A stretch of DNA of 64,000 nucleotides from Salinimicrobium profundisediminis. Lineage in GTDB: Bacteria > Bacteroidota > Bacteroidia > Flavobacteriales > Flavobacteriaceae. Shown one piece after another: positions 17,307 to 27,457 of this stretch. The notes under the pieces are model-generated. The model was not told the origin of the DNA. It made no database searches and saw only the letters and a program-made list of their open reading frames with translations. Each line of letters begins with the position of its first letter. Position 1 is the stretch's first letter. The position numbers and the translations under genes are program-made. The stretch is taken from assembly GCF_026241755.1 (NCBI RefSeq), contig NZ_JAPJDA010000022.1, positions 1 to 64,000 of the forward strand. The letters are read 5' to 3'.

Positions 17307-18263
17307 ATGTCTCAACCCGCAAACCTTTTTACCAGTTCAGCAAAAGTGCCCAATCAGTTTATTGCTGAAGTGAATGGCGTTTCAATTCACCTGAAGCGGG
17401 AAGACCTTTTGCATCCTGAAGTATCGGGCAACAAATTCCGGAAGCTGAAGTATAACATCACTGAAGCTACCTCTCAAAAAAGGCAAATTTTGCTCACCTT
17501 TGGCGGGGCATACTCTAATCATATTGCGGCCACTGCAGCCGCCGGTAAGATCTCGGGTTTTAAAACTATTGGGGTTATAAGAGGTGAGGAGCTCGGGGAA
17601 GATCTTGAGAAGACCCTTCAGGAGAACCCGACTTTAAGGTTTGCACATGGCTGCGGAATGGAATTCCATTTTGTAAGCCGAAGCGATTACCGGGAGAAAA
17701 CTTCCGAAGCATTTATTGAAGATCTTCGGAAGCAATTCGGAGATTTTTACCTGGTGCCCGAAGGTGGTACTAATGAATTTGCGGTACAGGGCTGTGAAGA
17801 GATCCTGACTCCACAGGATGCAGAATTTGATGTTATTTGTTGTGCGGTGGGCACGGGTGGAACCATCAGCGGGATCATAAATGCTTCTGAAGAGCATCAG
17901 CAGGTGTTGGGATTTCCTGCGCTAAAAGGGGATTTTTTGAAGCCGGAGATTGCCCGCTTCAGCAAAAAAAATAACTGGGACCTTATAACAAATTACCATT
18001 TTGGAGGTTATGCTAAGGTGGATGAAAAGCTCATAAACTTTATCAATGACTTCCGAAGTCGTTATGGTATTCAGTTGGATTCCGTGTACACAGGGAAACT
18101 CCTATACGGCATTTTTGATCTCGCCCGGACAGGATATTTTTTGGAAAATACTCATATTTTAGCCATTCATACGGGAGGCCTCCAGGGCATTGCCGGTATG
18201 AACAAGGTGTTAAAGATGAAGAATCTACCTCCAATTTTGACTTATGATGAAAGCAGCATTTAA
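17307..18263 (+). CDS. 1-aminocyclopropane-1-carboxylate deaminase / D-cysteine desulfhydrase family protein
   Basis: The protein has about 318 residues from ATG 17307; a TTG two codons upstream is possible. It belongs to the PLP fold-type II tryptophan synthase beta family: the cofactor lysine lies in HPEVSGNKFRKLKYN, followed by LTFGGAYSNHIAATAAAG and a glycine-rich phosphate-binding GTGGTISGI. The family acts on ACC or D-cysteine, releasing ammonia and a 2-oxoacid; the exact substrate cannot be told from the sequence. The stop overlaps the next gene by 20 bp, indicating co-translation with the glucosaminidase. Confidence 0.9.
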   Translation: MSQPANLFTSSAKVPNQFIAEVNGVSIHLKREDLLHPEVSGNKFRKLKYNITEATSQKRQILLTFGGAYSNHIAATAAAGKISGFKTIGVIRGEELGEDLEKTLQENPTLRFAHGCGMEFHFVSRSDYREKTSEAFIEDLRKQFGDFYLVPEGGTNEFAVQGCEEILTPQDAEFDVICCAVGTGGTISGIINASEEHQQVLGFPALKGDFLKPEIARFSKKNNWDLITNYHFGGYAKVDEKLINFINDFRSRYGIQLDSVYTGKLLYGIFDLARTGYFLENTHILAIHTGGLQGIAGMNKVLKMKNLPPILTYDESSI

Positions 18264-19053
18264 ATTTCTAACCCTTTTTCTCCTCGTTTTTACGGTTTCC
18301 TGTGGGACAGGTAAAAAAGCTTCAAAGCGATCTTCTAAAAAGGAAGTTCCTGCTGTTGTAGATAGAAATGCTCCCCGGGAAGGGAAGACCCAGGTGCCAT
18401 CAACTCCGCGAACATACTCCGATAAAATTGAGGCTTACATTCACGAATATGCACCTATTGCCCAGGAGGAAATGCAGCTTTATAAGATACCCGCGAGTAT
18501 AACGCTTGCGCAGGGAATCCTTGAAAGTGGGGCGGGAGAAGGGCAATTGACCCGCAGGGCTAATAATCATTTTGGAATTAAATGTCACGGCTGGAGCGGC
18601 CAAAAAGTATATCACGATGATGATGAAAGGCAGGAATGTTTTAGGAAATACAAGGATCCTAAATATTCTTACAGGGATCATTCACTTTTTTTAGCCGAAA
18701 GAAAACGCTATGCAGCTTTATTTGATCTTGACATACAGGATTATAAAGGATGGGCCAGGGGCTTAAGAGCTGCCGGATATGCTACCGACCGGAAGTACCC
18801 CGATAAACTCATTAGCCTTATAGAAAGATATCAATTATATCTTTATGATGGCGATGCCCCTGCACGCGAGATAGCCTATTCAGCGTCGCAAAGTGCCGGG
18901 AATTCTTCAACGAGAGAATATACCGTGCAGCAGGGAGATACTTTGTACTCCATCGCGAAAAGGCATAATTTAACGGTAGAGCAGTTACAAAAAATGAACA
19001 ACCTTAGAGGTACTAACATTGGCATTGGCCAAACACTTTACGTGCCTCAATAA
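18244..19053 (+). CDS. Glucosaminidase domain protein with C-terminal LysM (lipoprotein)
   Basis: The 269-residue protein has a lipoprotein signal (LLVFTVSCG, Cys near residue 20), a basic linker, and a mannosyl-glycoprotein endo-beta-N-acetylglucosaminidase-type domain (about residues 60-195). The latter contains SITLAQGILESGAGEGQL with the catalytic-type Glu, NNHFGIKCH and YATDRKYPDKLISLIERY. One LysM repeat ends the protein (YTVQQGDTLYSIAKRHNLTVEQLQ). It likely cleaves peptidoglycan glycan strands while anchored to a membrane. It overlaps the upstream deaminase gene by 20 bp and precedes hemL by 9 bp. Confidence 0.92.
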   Translation: MMKAAFKFLTLFLLVFTVSCGTGKKASKRSSKKEVPAVVDRNAPREGKTQVPSTPRTYSDKIEAYIHEYAPIAQEEMQLYKIPASITLAQGILESGAGEGQLTRRANNHFGIKCHGWSGQKVYHDDDERQECFRKYKDPKYSYRDHSLFLAERKRYAALFDLDIQDYKGWARGLRAAGYATDRKYPDKLISLIERYQLYLYDGDAPAREIAYSASQSAGNSSTREYTVQQGDTLYSIAKRHNLTVEQLQKMNNLRGTNIGIGQTLYVPQ

Positions 19054-19062
19054 ATCAAAATT

Positions 19063-20352
19063 ATGATCTATAAAAGAAGCAGTGAATTGTTTGCTGCAGC
19101 TAAAAAAGTAATTCCCGGCGGGGTAAATTCTCCTGTACGGGCTTTTTCCGCAGTTGGAGGAGAACCTATTTTTATAAAAGAAGCTAAAGGAGCTTACCTG
19201 TACGATGAAGATGGGAATAAATATATTGATTACATCAATTCATGGGGGCCGCTCATTCTTGGGCATGCTTATGAACCGGTAGTGGATGCAGTGGTTGAAA
19301 AGGCCAAAAAAGGAACTTCTTTTGGAACTCCCACACAGCTGGAAACCACTATTGCCGAACTTGCAGTTTCTATGGTGCCGAATATCGATAAGATTCGCAT
19401 GGTGAATTCGGGTACCGAGGCCACTATGAGTGCCGTGAGGCTTGCACGGGGCTTTAAAGGCCGTGATAAGATCATCAAATTTGCCGGTTGTTATCACGGG
19501 CACAGTGATTCATTTCTTATTCAGGCTGGCAGTGGGGCAGTGACTTTTGGAACGCCAAATAGTCCCGGCGTCACGAATGGTACGGCAAAAGATACTTTGT
19601 TGGCAACTTACAATGATCTTGAGAATGTAAAGGAGGTACTTGAAGCGAACAAAGGCGAGGTGGCCTGTATCATTTTAGAACCTGTGGCTGGAAACATGGG
19701 CTGTATCCCTCCAAAAAAGGGATTTTTGGAAGGTCTTCGCCAGCTGTGTGACCAGCATGATGTCTTGCTGATCTTTGATGAGGTAATGACCGGCTTCAGG
19801 CTTGCTAAAGGCGGGGCACAGGAAGTATATGGCGTGAATGCCGATATTGTGTGCTTCGGAAAAGTGATTGGTGGCGGACTCCCTGTAGGAGCCTTCGCCG
19901 CACGCAATGAAATTATGGATTACCTGGCCCCAACAGGACCTGTGTACCAGGCCGGAACTTTAAGCGGGAATCCGCTGGCAATGGCAGCAGGATTGGCCAT
20001 GCTCCAGGAACTAAATAAAGATGCTGAAATTTATAACAGGCTTGAAGAGAAAACAGCTTACCTGCATAAGGGACTTGTAAATGTGCTTAACCGAAATAAG
20101 GTTGCTCATTCGATTAACCGTCAGGGTTCAATGATCTCGGTGCATTTTGGAGAAGAACCGGTAACAAATTTTGCATCTGCAGCACGATCTGCGGGTAATG
20201 GGAAATTCAAGAAATTTTTCCATGGGCTGCTGGAACACGGCGTCTACATTGCACCCAGTGCTTTTGAAACCTGGTTTATTACAGATGCGCTCTCTTATGA
20301 AGATCTTGATGCGACTATTGAGGCCGTGCATCAGGTGTCTAAGGAGTTGTAA
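19063..20352 (+). CDS. hemL: Glutamate-1-semialdehyde 2,1-aminomutase
   Basis: The 429-residue protein is full length for Hem[17 protein letters not shown] near the N-terminus, [49 protein letters not shown], and the PLP lysine in [16 protein letters not shown] (about residue 267). It converts glutamate-1-semialdehyde to 5-aminolevulinate in C5-pathway tetrapyrrole synthesis. It is the last gene of the three-gene rightward unit from 17307 and is followed by a 15-bp stem-loop. Confidence 0.96.
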   Translation: MIYKRSSELFAAAKKVIPGGVNSPVRAFSAVGGEPIFIKEAKGAYLYDEDGNKYIDYINSWGPLILGHAYEPVVDAVVEKAKKGTSFGTPTQLETTIAELAVSMVPNIDKIRMVNSGTEATMSAVRLARGFKGRDKIIKFAGCYHGHSDSFLIQAGSGAVTFGTPNSPGVTNGTAKDTLLATYNDLENVKEVLEANKGEVACIILEPVAGNMGCIPPKKGFLEGLRQLCDQHDVLLIFDEVMTGFRLAKGGAQEVYGVNADIVCFGKVIGGGLPVGAFAARNEIMDYLAPTGPVYQAGTLSGNPLAMAAGLAMLQELNKDAEIYNRLEEKTAYLHKGLVNVLNRNKVAHSINRQGSMISVHFGEEPVTNFASAARSAGNGKFKKFFHGLLEHGVYIAPSAFETWFITDALSYEDLDATIEAVHQVSKEL

Positions 20353-20373
20353 GGCTAGAATATATATGAAGCT

Positions 20374-20406
20374 AAACCTCACAGGTTTCAAAAACCTGTG
20401 AGGTTT
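20374..20406 (+). terminator. 15-bp stem-loop after hemL (ACCTnACAGGT family)
   Basis: AAACCTCACAGGTTT and its exact complement flank a 3-base loop (CAA), followed by TTTCTT. It lies 21 bp after the hemL stop and is nearly identical to the hairpin at 45506-45538. Confidence 0.6.
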
Positions 20407-20468
20407 TCTTGTTTGAAACAGGAGCTCGTAGCTTAAAACACTCACTACTCAATTCTAACTACTCAAAT

Positions 20469-21986
20469 CTATTTCCCATTCATCTCCAGCAGTTCTTCCA
20501 AATAAACACGTTGGTTGGAAAGTCGTGGGATCTTATGCTGGCCTCCCAGTTTATTCTTTTTCTTGAGCCAGTCGTAGAATAACTTTTCTCTGGCTACATG
20601 CACCCTTGGGGCGTTCAGGGTCATGTTGTTGAAGCGTTTGGCCTCATAATCGCTGTTAATGTTTTGCAGGTGATTGTCAAGACATTCAACAAAGAAGCTA
20701 AAATCCTGCGGCGGTGTCTTAAATTCGATCATCCATTCATGCGCGCCTTTTTCCTTGTTGTGCATAAAGATTGGGGCAGCCGTATAATCTACAATCTCAC
20801 AATCGGTTTGCTGGGAAGCTCTTTTTAAAGCTTCTTCGGCGTTTTCAATGATGAGTTCCTCACCAAAAACGTTGATGTGGTGTTTTGTTCTGCCCGTAAT
20901 TTTTATGCGGTAAGGATCCAGCGAAGTAAACCGCACGGTATCCCCAATTTTATAGCGCCATAATCCGGCGTTGGTGGTAATGAGCACCGCATAATTTTTT
21001 CCCAGCTCAACTTCAGAAAGAGGTATTACTTTTTCTTCGGAAGTGCTGAAGCTTTCCATAGGAATGAATTCATAAAACACTCCGTAGTCGAGCATTAGTA
21101 GCAATTCTTTAGATTCATTGGTATCCTGAATGGCGAAGAATCCTTCCGAAGCATTATAGATCTCAAAATACCTGAAGCTGTTTGAAGGCAGTATCTTTTG
21201 ATATTGATCTACATAAGGAGCAAAGTTTACGCCGCCGTGAAAATACACTTCCAGGTTGGGCCATATCTCAAAAAGGTTGTTCCTGCCCGAAGCTTCAAGG
21301 GCATTGTTGAGCAATACCAGCATCCATGACGGCACTCCGGCAAGGCTGGTAACATTTTCGTTGATGGTTTCGTTTACTATAGCCGGCATTTTCACTTCCC
21401 AATCGCTCATAAGGGAGATTTCATTGCTTGGGGTGCTGCTGTATTCTGCCCAAAAAGGCATATTGTCTATAAGAATAGCCGAAAGATCGCCAAACTGGGT
21501 ACCGTTTTGCCTGTACAATTCCTTACTGCCACCCAACCTCAAGCTCTTACCGCTAAATAACTGCGAGTTGGGGTTGTTGTTGAGGTACATGCACAACATA
21601 TCCTTGCCCGCGGCATAGTGACAGTTCTCCAGCGATTCATCACTAACCGGGATAAATTTGCTCTTGGCGTTGGTGGTGCCGCTGGATTTTGCAAACCATT
21701 TGATGGGCGTAGGCCAAAATATATTGTTCTCACCCCGGCGGCTACGTTCTATTTGAGGTTCAAAATCCTCGTACTGTTGTAACGGTACCCTTTCTGCAAA
21801 TTCCTGATAAGTTTTTATTGAGGCAAAATCGTACTGTAGGCCTACTTCGGTGTTTTTTGCTTTCTGAAGGAGTTTTTTCAAAAGTTCAAGCTGAACGTCA
21901 TGCGGGTATTTAATGAACAATTCCATTTGATGAATACGCTTCTTGAGAAACCAGGAAGCTACAGAATGTACTAACGGAATTGGCAT
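20469..21986 (-). CDS. GH3 auxin-responsive promoter family protein (acyl-adenylating enzyme)
   Basis: The 505-residue protein has the GH3 layout. A phosphate-binding FAKSSGTTNAKSKFIPVS (ATP motif, about residues 108-125) is followed by YNASEGFFAIQDTNES, a YRYKIGD-type hinge seen as LWRYKIGDTVRF, and a C-terminal domain with GRTKHHINVFGEELI. GH3 enzymes adenylate carboxylic acids and couple them to amino acids. Bacterial members are common in Bacteroidota and their substrates are mostly unknown. It is alone on the minus strand between hemL and a divergent DUF2797 gene. Confidence 0.92.
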   Translation of the reverse strand: MPIPLVHSVASWFLKKRIHQMELFIKYPHDVQLELLKKLLQKAKNTEVGLQYDFASIKTYQEFAERVPLQQYEDFEPQIERSRRGENNIFWPTPIKWFAKSSGTTNAKSKFIPVSDESLENCHYAAGKDMLCMYLNNNPNSQLFSGKSLRLGGSKELYRQNGTQFGDLSAILIDNMPFWAEYSSTPSNEISLMSDWEVKMPAIVNETINENVTSLAGVPSWMLVLLNNALEASGRNNLFEIWPNLEVYFHGGVNFAPYVDQYQKILPSNSFRYFEIYNASEGFFAIQDTNESKELLLMLDYGVFYEFIPMESFSTSEEKVIPLSEVELGKNYAVLITTNAGLWRYKIGDTVRFTSLDPYRIKITGRTKHHINVFGEELIIENAEEALKRASQQTDCEIVDYTAAPIFMHNKEKGAHEWMIEFKTPPQDFSFFVECLDNHLQNINSDYEAKRFNNMTLNAPRVHVAREKLFYDWLKKKNKLGGQHKIPRLSNQRVYLEELLEMNGK

Positions 21987-22093
21987 TTTTTCTTTTTATC
22001 TTTGACCCCTTCAAACCGGGATGTAATCGGTTAAAATTAAAACTATTCTTACAGCTGGCAAAAAATTAAGCGGCGATAAAAATACTCTTTTCT

Positions 22094-22888
22094 ATGACTT
22101 ATGAAGGTGTGCTCAGAAAAATGAAAACTGAATTGGCAGAAACAGTACAGTATTATCTCATTTTTGAGCAGGATTTCCTGAATGTGAATCAGGTACTTGA
22201 TAAACGCCTTGCTATCAATTTCCTCAATTATGAGTGTACGGGTTGTGGTAAGAAAAAGAAGGTTTTTGCTAATGGCGTTTGCTACAATTGCTTTATGGAA
22301 CGGCCCGAAATGGGGGAGTGGGTAATACGCCCCGAACTCAGTAAGGCCCATCTTGACCAGGAGCATCGTGACCTTGAGTTTGAAAAAAAGGTACAGCTAC
22401 AGCCGCATGTGGTCTACCTGGCCAACTCGAGCAATGTGAAAGTGGGGGTGACCCGAAAAAGTGAAATCCCAACCCGCTGGATCGACCAGGGGGCACACGA
22501 AGCCATAGAAGTAGTGGAAGTTCCCAACCGTTACCTTGCCGGAATCACAGAAGTTGCCCTAAAAGAACATCTTTCAGATAAAACCAACTGGCGCAGTATG
22601 CTCACAAATGACCTGAAAGATCTTGATCTTGCGGCTATACGAGATGATATGAGACAATATTTGCCGGAAGAAGTTCAGGACTACTACCTGGCAAGTTCCA
22701 CCGAACTTGAAATTAAGTTTCCGGTGCTTAATTATCCTGCAAAATGCAAAACCCTTAACCTCGCAAAAACGCCATTTTACGAGGGTGTTCTAAAAGGGAT
22801 CAAAGGGCAGTACCTCATATTTGAAGACGGCATGGTATTTAATGTACGAAAGCACGAAGGCTTTAACGTTAATCTTTCCCTGCAATAG
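22094..22888 (+). CDS. DUF2797 domain-containing protein
   Basis: The 264-residue protein begins with a region containing four cysteines as CTGCGKKKKVFANGVCYNC (about residues 50-68), a probable zinc ribbon. It continues with the DUF2797 hallmarks HVVYLANSSNVKVGVTRKSEIPTRWIDQGA, which resemble a GIY-YIG nuclease-like fold, and ends NVRKHEGFNVNLSLQ. There is no signal peptide. The function is unknown; the zinc ribbon and GIY-YIG resemblance suggest nucleic acid contact, which is inference. It is divergent from the GH3 gene. Confidence 0.85.
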   Translation: MTYEGVLRKMKTELAETVQYYLIFEQDFLNVNQVLDKRLAINFLNYECTGCGKKKKVFANGVCYNCFMERPEMGEWVIRPELSKAHLDQEHRDLEFEKKVQLQPHVVYLANSSNVKVGVTRKSEIPTRWIDQGAHEAIEVVEVPNRYLAGITEVALKEHLSDKTNWRSMLTNDLKDLDLAAIRDDMRQYLPEEVQDYYLASSTELEIKFPVLNYPAKCKTLNLAKTPFYEGVLKGIKGQYLIFEDGMVFNVRKHEGFNVNLSLQ

Positions 22889-22997
22889 GTTAGCAGTGAT
22901 CAGAAAAATTTGATCATGCCTTCCGGAGAGTTTTAGAACCTGTACTTTCCGGTTACACAACATAAGTAAAGTCATCTGCGACAACTAGACTAAAGCA

Positions 22998-25655
22998 TTA
23001 CTGATTTTGGGTCGTATCTTTTTTCTTTCTGGAACCTCCCAGAATGCCACCCAAAATGTCTCTTGCAGTTTCTTTTACAGCGTCGCTGGTGTTCTTGCGA
23101 ACAATAGAATCTTTTTGCGCGGGTGTCCGTGTGGTTGTGGTATCTGCGGTGTCCTTGTTTTTTCCGCCGCTAATAATGTCGCTCAAAACATCCCGTCCTT
23201 TTTCTTTTAGCGTCTCTTTTTGATTATCAATAATTTGTTGGGTAAGGCTACTCACCGCCTGCTGCATATTGAGGTTGATGTTAGGGTTGCTAAAGCTACC
23301 TGAAATATTTATAGGCAAGCCAACCGTCATATTTTCCTGCTCCTGTGCGCTTAGGCGAGAGAGGGTAGTGCCTATCTGGCTTCCCAAATATTTTGCAGGT
23401 ATCTCCAGGGCCACCTTGTAATTCATGTCCATATCAAACCCGTGGGTACCCGAGGCCCTCGCTTTAATTCCCTTAATATTAAAATCGAACGGCTGCACCT
23501 CTACCTGCCCGTCATTAAAGGTAAGCCTGGTCTCCAGGTCTTTTAAATTTAGATTGTTAAGATCAATAAAGTTGAGGTTTTGATCCAGCTTTGTAAGCAG
23601 CGGAGTTTGTGCAGGGTTTACCTTTGCTCCCAGTATTTTTGCAAGCGCATTTCCGGTTAGCGTTTGTAGCTGCGGGGTGAGGTCATCGTTCAGGTTCCCT
23701 CGCAGGTCAATGTTGGTGGTAAGTTCACCCTGTAACGCCTGTGCAATTGGGGCGAGGTTTCTTAATAACTCCATATCCTTAAACGCCTGGACAATATCAA
23801 TAGATTGTAAACCGAGTTGCATCGAGAAATTCGGAATTGCATCTCGTGTTGAAACAAGTCCGTTTAACAAGATCTTTCCGGCAAAGATACTTGAGGAAAC
23901 ATTAGACAAAGTAGCCGTTTCGTCTACTATTCTTAAACTTCCGCTGGTGTTTTCAAGCACCAGATTATCATAACGGACTTTCTTTGCCGAAAAGTCTATG
24001 TTGGCATCCAAAAATGACGGAATTTTAATGGCTTCATCTCCCGGTACTTCAGCTGTGGTAGCGGGTGTAGCTTCAGCTTCTTCGGTTGCAGTTTCTTTAA
24101 CCATAAAATCATTGACCGAAAATGTATTGGAAGTTGCGGTAAAGTTTCCTTTAAGCTTTTGGTCTGTGAACAAAAATCCCATGAAGTTTTGTATGGTACC
24201 GTTAACGGCAAGGTCGGTTTTTCCCGTGGTCAATACGGTATTGTCAAGGCTCACTGTTGTGGGATTGAATTTTAGATTGGCAGTAGAGAGTTTTATCTCA
24301 TTGGGAATTTCGGGAGAAGTGTAACTAAAATCCCTGATCACTGCAGTACCGCTGCTCTTCACATTTTGATACTGTTCCTTCTCTAAAGAGTTCATGTCAA
24401 AACTGGTGGTGAGATCTGCCGTGACAATTCCGTTGAGGTCCTGTTCCAGGTCAAGCGGGTAGGCCCGGGTGATGTTTGCAAGGTTGATGGTGCCCTGCAA
24501 AGCCAGGTTCACGAGCATATTTTCGGTAAGGTTTTTAATGCTTCCGCTGGCTCTAAAGGCATCCTCATCTATCCTGAAGTTAAGCTTGTCGATATTCAGA
24601 TAAGTATCTTCAACCAGCCCTGTATCATTTTTAAGCACAGCTGCTATGTCTATATCTTTTACAGCCTTCGGAAGGTCTGGATATTTAAAAGCAGCATTAT
24701 TTGAAACAATGTTGATCTCCATTTTAGGAATGTAAGTCTCATCTACAATTCCGCGGATGAATCCATCTACCACAAAATCTCCTGTGGTTTCCACGTTCTC
24801 AATATTCTTTGCGTACTCCTCAGGCATTACAGCCAGGAAGTTTTTAAAGGAGGAAGTAGGGGTTTTAAAGCTGATGTCTACTTCATTATTATCTTCATTG
24901 ACCTGCACGTAACCGTCAAAAGTGAGCGGCAACTGATTGATAAGGGCCTCGTTCTCAAGAAAAGTATATTTCTGTTTTTCAAGATCCATTTCAAAATCGG
25001 CTTCCAGTTTCAGTTTGTTTCGGTTCAGGTAATTTACGCTGTCCATCTCGAAGCTCACCAGGGCGGTAGAGTAGGTGCTAAGGGTTGAGGTGCTGGCCGA
25101 AAAATCGCCTGTTCCGCGGTGATTCAAATCTTCCACGAGAAATGCCATTTTTGACCCCTTATCTACGTATTTCACTCGTGAATTGTTGATCTCATAGTGG
25201 TCCACATCAAAGCTAAAGCCGCCGCCCTCCGAAGTTTTGGTAGAAATCGTGTCCTGTATGGCAATGTCGTAATTGCTGTTTCCCAGGGTATCTATTGCGA
25301 TGTTAAGAAAGGTATTGTCAATTTTTAAAGCATCTACTTTTTTGGGTTCATCTCCACCTTTAAAAAGTTCTGCAAGTGACATTTGAAGGGTCACTTCTTC
25401 GCTTAAAGCCAGCGTGTCGCCCTCAAATGGCGCATTGTTGATGATCTTTAGATTTTGAATGGCAAGCGTAGCATCGGGAAAATTCCTGAAGATGCTAAGG
25501 TCAATATCTTCAAAAGTGACTGTGGCATTAACGTTTTTGTTGATGGTTTCCTGCACCAGGTCCTTCAGTTGCTTTTCGAATAAAAAGGGCGTTAAGAACA
25601 AAATAAGTAGTATTACTCCTAAAACAATTCCCAGTATTTTTAAAAACTTTTTCAT
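22998..25655 (-). CDS. AsmA family protein (AsmA-like C-terminal region)
   Basis: The 885-residue protein has an N-terminal membrane anchor (about residues 5-25), then VNATVTFEDIDLSIFRNFPDATLAIQNLKI, characteristic of the AsmA N-terminus. A very long beta-rich body follows, and the AsmA-like C-terminal segment contains LQGELTTNIDLRGNLNDDLTPQL and GSFSNPNINLNMQQAVSSL. The family spans the periplasm and is implicated in lipid transport and outer membrane assembly. The last 60 residues are polar with KDTADTTTTRTPAQKD and a GGILGGSRKKKD tail. It is monocistronic on the minus strand. Confidence 0.92.
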   Translation of the reverse strand: MKKFLKILGIVLGVILLILFLTPFLFEKQLKDLVQETINKNVNATVTFEDIDLSIFRNFPDATLAIQNLKIINNAPFEGDTLALSEEVTLQMSLAELFKGGDEPKKVDALKIDNTFLNIAIDTLGNSNYDIAIQDTISTKTSEGGGFSFDVDHYEINNSRVKYVDKGSKMAFLVEDLNHRGTGDFSASTSTLSTYSTALVSFEMDSVNYLNRNKLKLEADFEMDLEKQKYTFLENEALINQLPLTFDGYVQVNEDNNEVDISFKTPTSSFKNFLAVMPEEYAKNIENVETTGDFVVDGFIRGIVDETYIPKMEINIVSNNAAFKYPDLPKAVKDIDIAAVLKNDTGLVEDTYLNIDKLNFRIDEDAFRASGSIKNLTENMLVNLALQGTINLANITRAYPLDLEQDLNGIVTADLTTSFDMNSLEKEQYQNVKSSGTAVIRDFSYTSPEIPNEIKLSTANLKFNPTTVSLDNTVLTTGKTDLAVNGTIQNFMGFLFTDQKLKGNFTATSNTFSVNDFMVKETATEEAEATPATTAEVPGDEAIKIPSFLDANIDFSAKKVRYDNLVLENTSGSLRIVDETATLSNVSSSIFAGKILLNGLVSTRDAIPNFSMQLGLQSIDIVQAFKDMELLRNLAPIAQALQGELTTNIDLRGNLNDDLTPQLQTLTGNALAKILGAKVNPAQTPLLTKLDQNLNFIDLNNLNLKDLETRLTFNDGQVEVQPFDFNIKGIKARASGTHGFDMDMNYKVALEIPAKYLGSQIGTTLSRLSAQEQENMTVGLPINISGSFSNPNINLNMQQAVSSLTQQIIDNQKETLKEKGRDVLSDIISGGKNKDTADTTTTRTPAQKDSIVRKNTSDAVKETARDILGGILGGSRKKKDTTQNQ

Positions 25656-25828
25656 TTTTTACCTTTTTTAAGTTCCATTTTCCTCAAAGTCTGCTTTTAA
25701 CTGCAAGTAGCAGGAAGCGTTAATTTTGTTGAAACTCTTTAAAACAAAGTTAAGGGTATGTGCATTTGTTTTGTTTAATTTGCTGTGAAATACTTGATCC
25801 CGTCTTACTAAAATTTTCTTAAGATCTC

Positions 25829-26950
25829 TTGAACCCTTTAAAAACCGTATTTATAGCTTTAGGAAGCAATGAAGGTGCCAGACTTGTTTTTTTACAACGC
25901 GCTATTGAAGAAATTCAGCAAAAGACAGGAGATGTAAGGGCAGTTTCGGGGGTTTATGAAACCCCTGCGATGGGATTTGAAGGCAGTTTTTTCCTCAATG
26001 CCTGTATTTTGGTAGAAACCAGGTTTAAGCCACATAAAATCTTAAAGCAACTGCTCGCGATAGAGAAAAAGCTGGGCCGCGAGAGAAAAATTGGTAGTGG
26101 ATATCAAAACCGGCCTATAGATCTTGATATTTTACTTTTTGAAGATGAAATAATCACTTCGGAAGATCTTACAGTGCCACATCCCGAAATGCATCACCGC
26201 AATTTTGTACTGGCGCCGCTTGCCGATATTGCTTCGGAAATAAAACATCCCGTAAAAAAGCTATCTGTAAATGCCCTTTTTGACACCTTAGAAAAATCAG
26301 GTTTAAAACGTATTTCTGAAGAACTTCAGCTTCCGAAGAAATTTTCCTTTTCCAACTTCAATTACATCGCGGTTGAAGGAAATATTGGTGCCGGGAAGAC
26401 CAGCTTTGCGACCATGGTGTCGCAGGATTTCAATGCCAAACTCATTTTGGAGCGGTTTAAGGATAACCCTTTCCTTCCGAAGTTTTATGAAGATAAATCG
26501 CGATATGCTTTTCCGCTGGAAATGTCTTTTTTGGCCGACAGGTATCAGCAGCTTTCAGATGATCTTGCGCAATACGACCTCTTTAAAGATTTCGTGGTTT
26601 CAGATTATGATGTTTTCAAATCTCTCATTTTTGCCAAGATCACGCTGCACGAAGATGAATACTCACTTTACCAGAAGCTGTTCAACCTCATGTATAAGGA
26701 GCTGGTAAAGCCCGATCTTTATGTGTATTTCTATCAAAATACCGAAAGATTACTGGCAAACATCAAAAAGCGTGGCAGGGAATACGAGCAGAATATTGAA
26801 GCCGATTACCTGGCAAACATCAACCGCAGCTACCTCTCCTTTATCAAGTCGCAACCCGGACTAAACGTCAAGATCATCGATATATCTGAACTTGATTTTG
26901 TGCAAAAGAGGGAAGATTATTTGCTCCTTCTCAAGGATATCACTGGCTAA
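25829..26950 (+). CDS. folK: Fusion: HPPK (FolK) + deoxynucleoside kinase
   Basis: The 373-residue protein joins two enzymes. Residues 1-160 are 6-hydroxymethyl-7,8-dihydropterin pyrophosphokinase (FIALGSNEGARLVFLQRAI, ETPAMGFEGSFFLNACI, GRERKIGSGYQNRPIDLDILLF, PHPEMHHRNFVLAPL), a folate pathway step. Residues about 177-373 are a deoxynucleoside kinase (Walker A GNIGAGKTSF near 184-193, LERFKDNPFLPKFYED, KRGREYEQNIEADYLANINRSY). The start is a TTG at 25829: an in-frame stop lies at 25820-25822 and no ATG precedes the FolK core. A stand-alone paralogue of the kinase half is at 60459-61076. Confidence 0.93.
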   Translation: MNPLKTVFIALGSNEGARLVFLQRAIEEIQQKTGDVRAVSGVYETPAMGFEGSFFLNACILVETRFKPHKILKQLLAIEKKLGRERKIGSGYQNRPIDLDILLFEDEIITSEDLTVPHPEMHHRNFVLAPLADIASEIKHPVKKLSVNALFDTLEKSGLKRISEELQLPKKFSFSNFNYIAVEGNIGAGKTSFATMVSQDFNAKLILERFKDNPFLPKFYEDKSRYAFPLEMSFLADRYQQLSDDLAQYDLFKDFVVSDYDVFKSLIFAKITLHEDEYSLYQKLFNLMYKELVKPDLYVYFYQNTERLLANIKKRGREYEQNIEADYLANINRSYLSFIKSQPGLNVKIIDISELDFVQKREDYLLLLKDITG

Positions 26951-27457
26951 ACTGGTTCAATGTTTAAGGTTCAGGGAGATTTTATGAGTTCACGCAGAGA
27001 CCGCTAAGGAGGCGCAAAGCTCGCAAAAGAAATCTCCTATTTTTTTCTTCGTACTTCTAACTTCTTCAGGTTTCCCGCTGATTCCGCAGATCTTCGCAGA
27101 AATTCTCTTTTGCAGTTTTGAATTCCGTAGGATCGATTTAAACGTAAGCTTTATTTTTAAAAATTGATAAAAAGGATTAAAAATTCGAGGTTGAACCTGA
27201 CCTCTACACGCTAGTTCGATAATGTGTTCAACGGCCTAAGAACATTTGACGTAAAATTTGAAGTGCAGCTGCCGTAAAATTTTAGGCTGCCTGCCTGCCG
27301 GTAGGCAGGTTTGAGCGTGAAGATTGTTTCTTTTTTGCACCTTAATTCCCGCGAGTTCCTAAAATTTAGGAAGCAAATGAAAAATTTAGGCAAAGGTTCT
27401 TAAGCCTAGATTTTTTGGTTCTTTTTCATCAATGGGAAAAGAACAGGGTAAAATTAT
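26951..27457. other. Gene-free spacer with Bacteroidota-type repeats
   Basis: About 500 bp without a supported gene. It holds GCAGAGACCGCTAAGG / GCGCAAAG text near 26983-27020, GCTGATTCCGCAGATC text near 27068-27090, and a palindrome CTGCCTGCCGGTAGGCAG at 27291-27308. All three are types of short dispersed intergenic repeat seen in many Bacteroidota. A 60-residue minus-strand open frame spans the palindrome and is not believed. Confidence 0.5.

Noticed and set aside
17187-17315. N-terminal extension of the flavoprotein oxidoreductase
   Set aside because: The FAD-binding motif begins at the ATG at 17186, and the extension is not protein-like for the family.
27211-27393. 60-codon minus-strand open frame
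   Set aside because: It contains the peptide AYRQAG produced by the palindrome CTGCCTGCCGGTAGGCAG, a typical false frame in Bacteroidota spacers.
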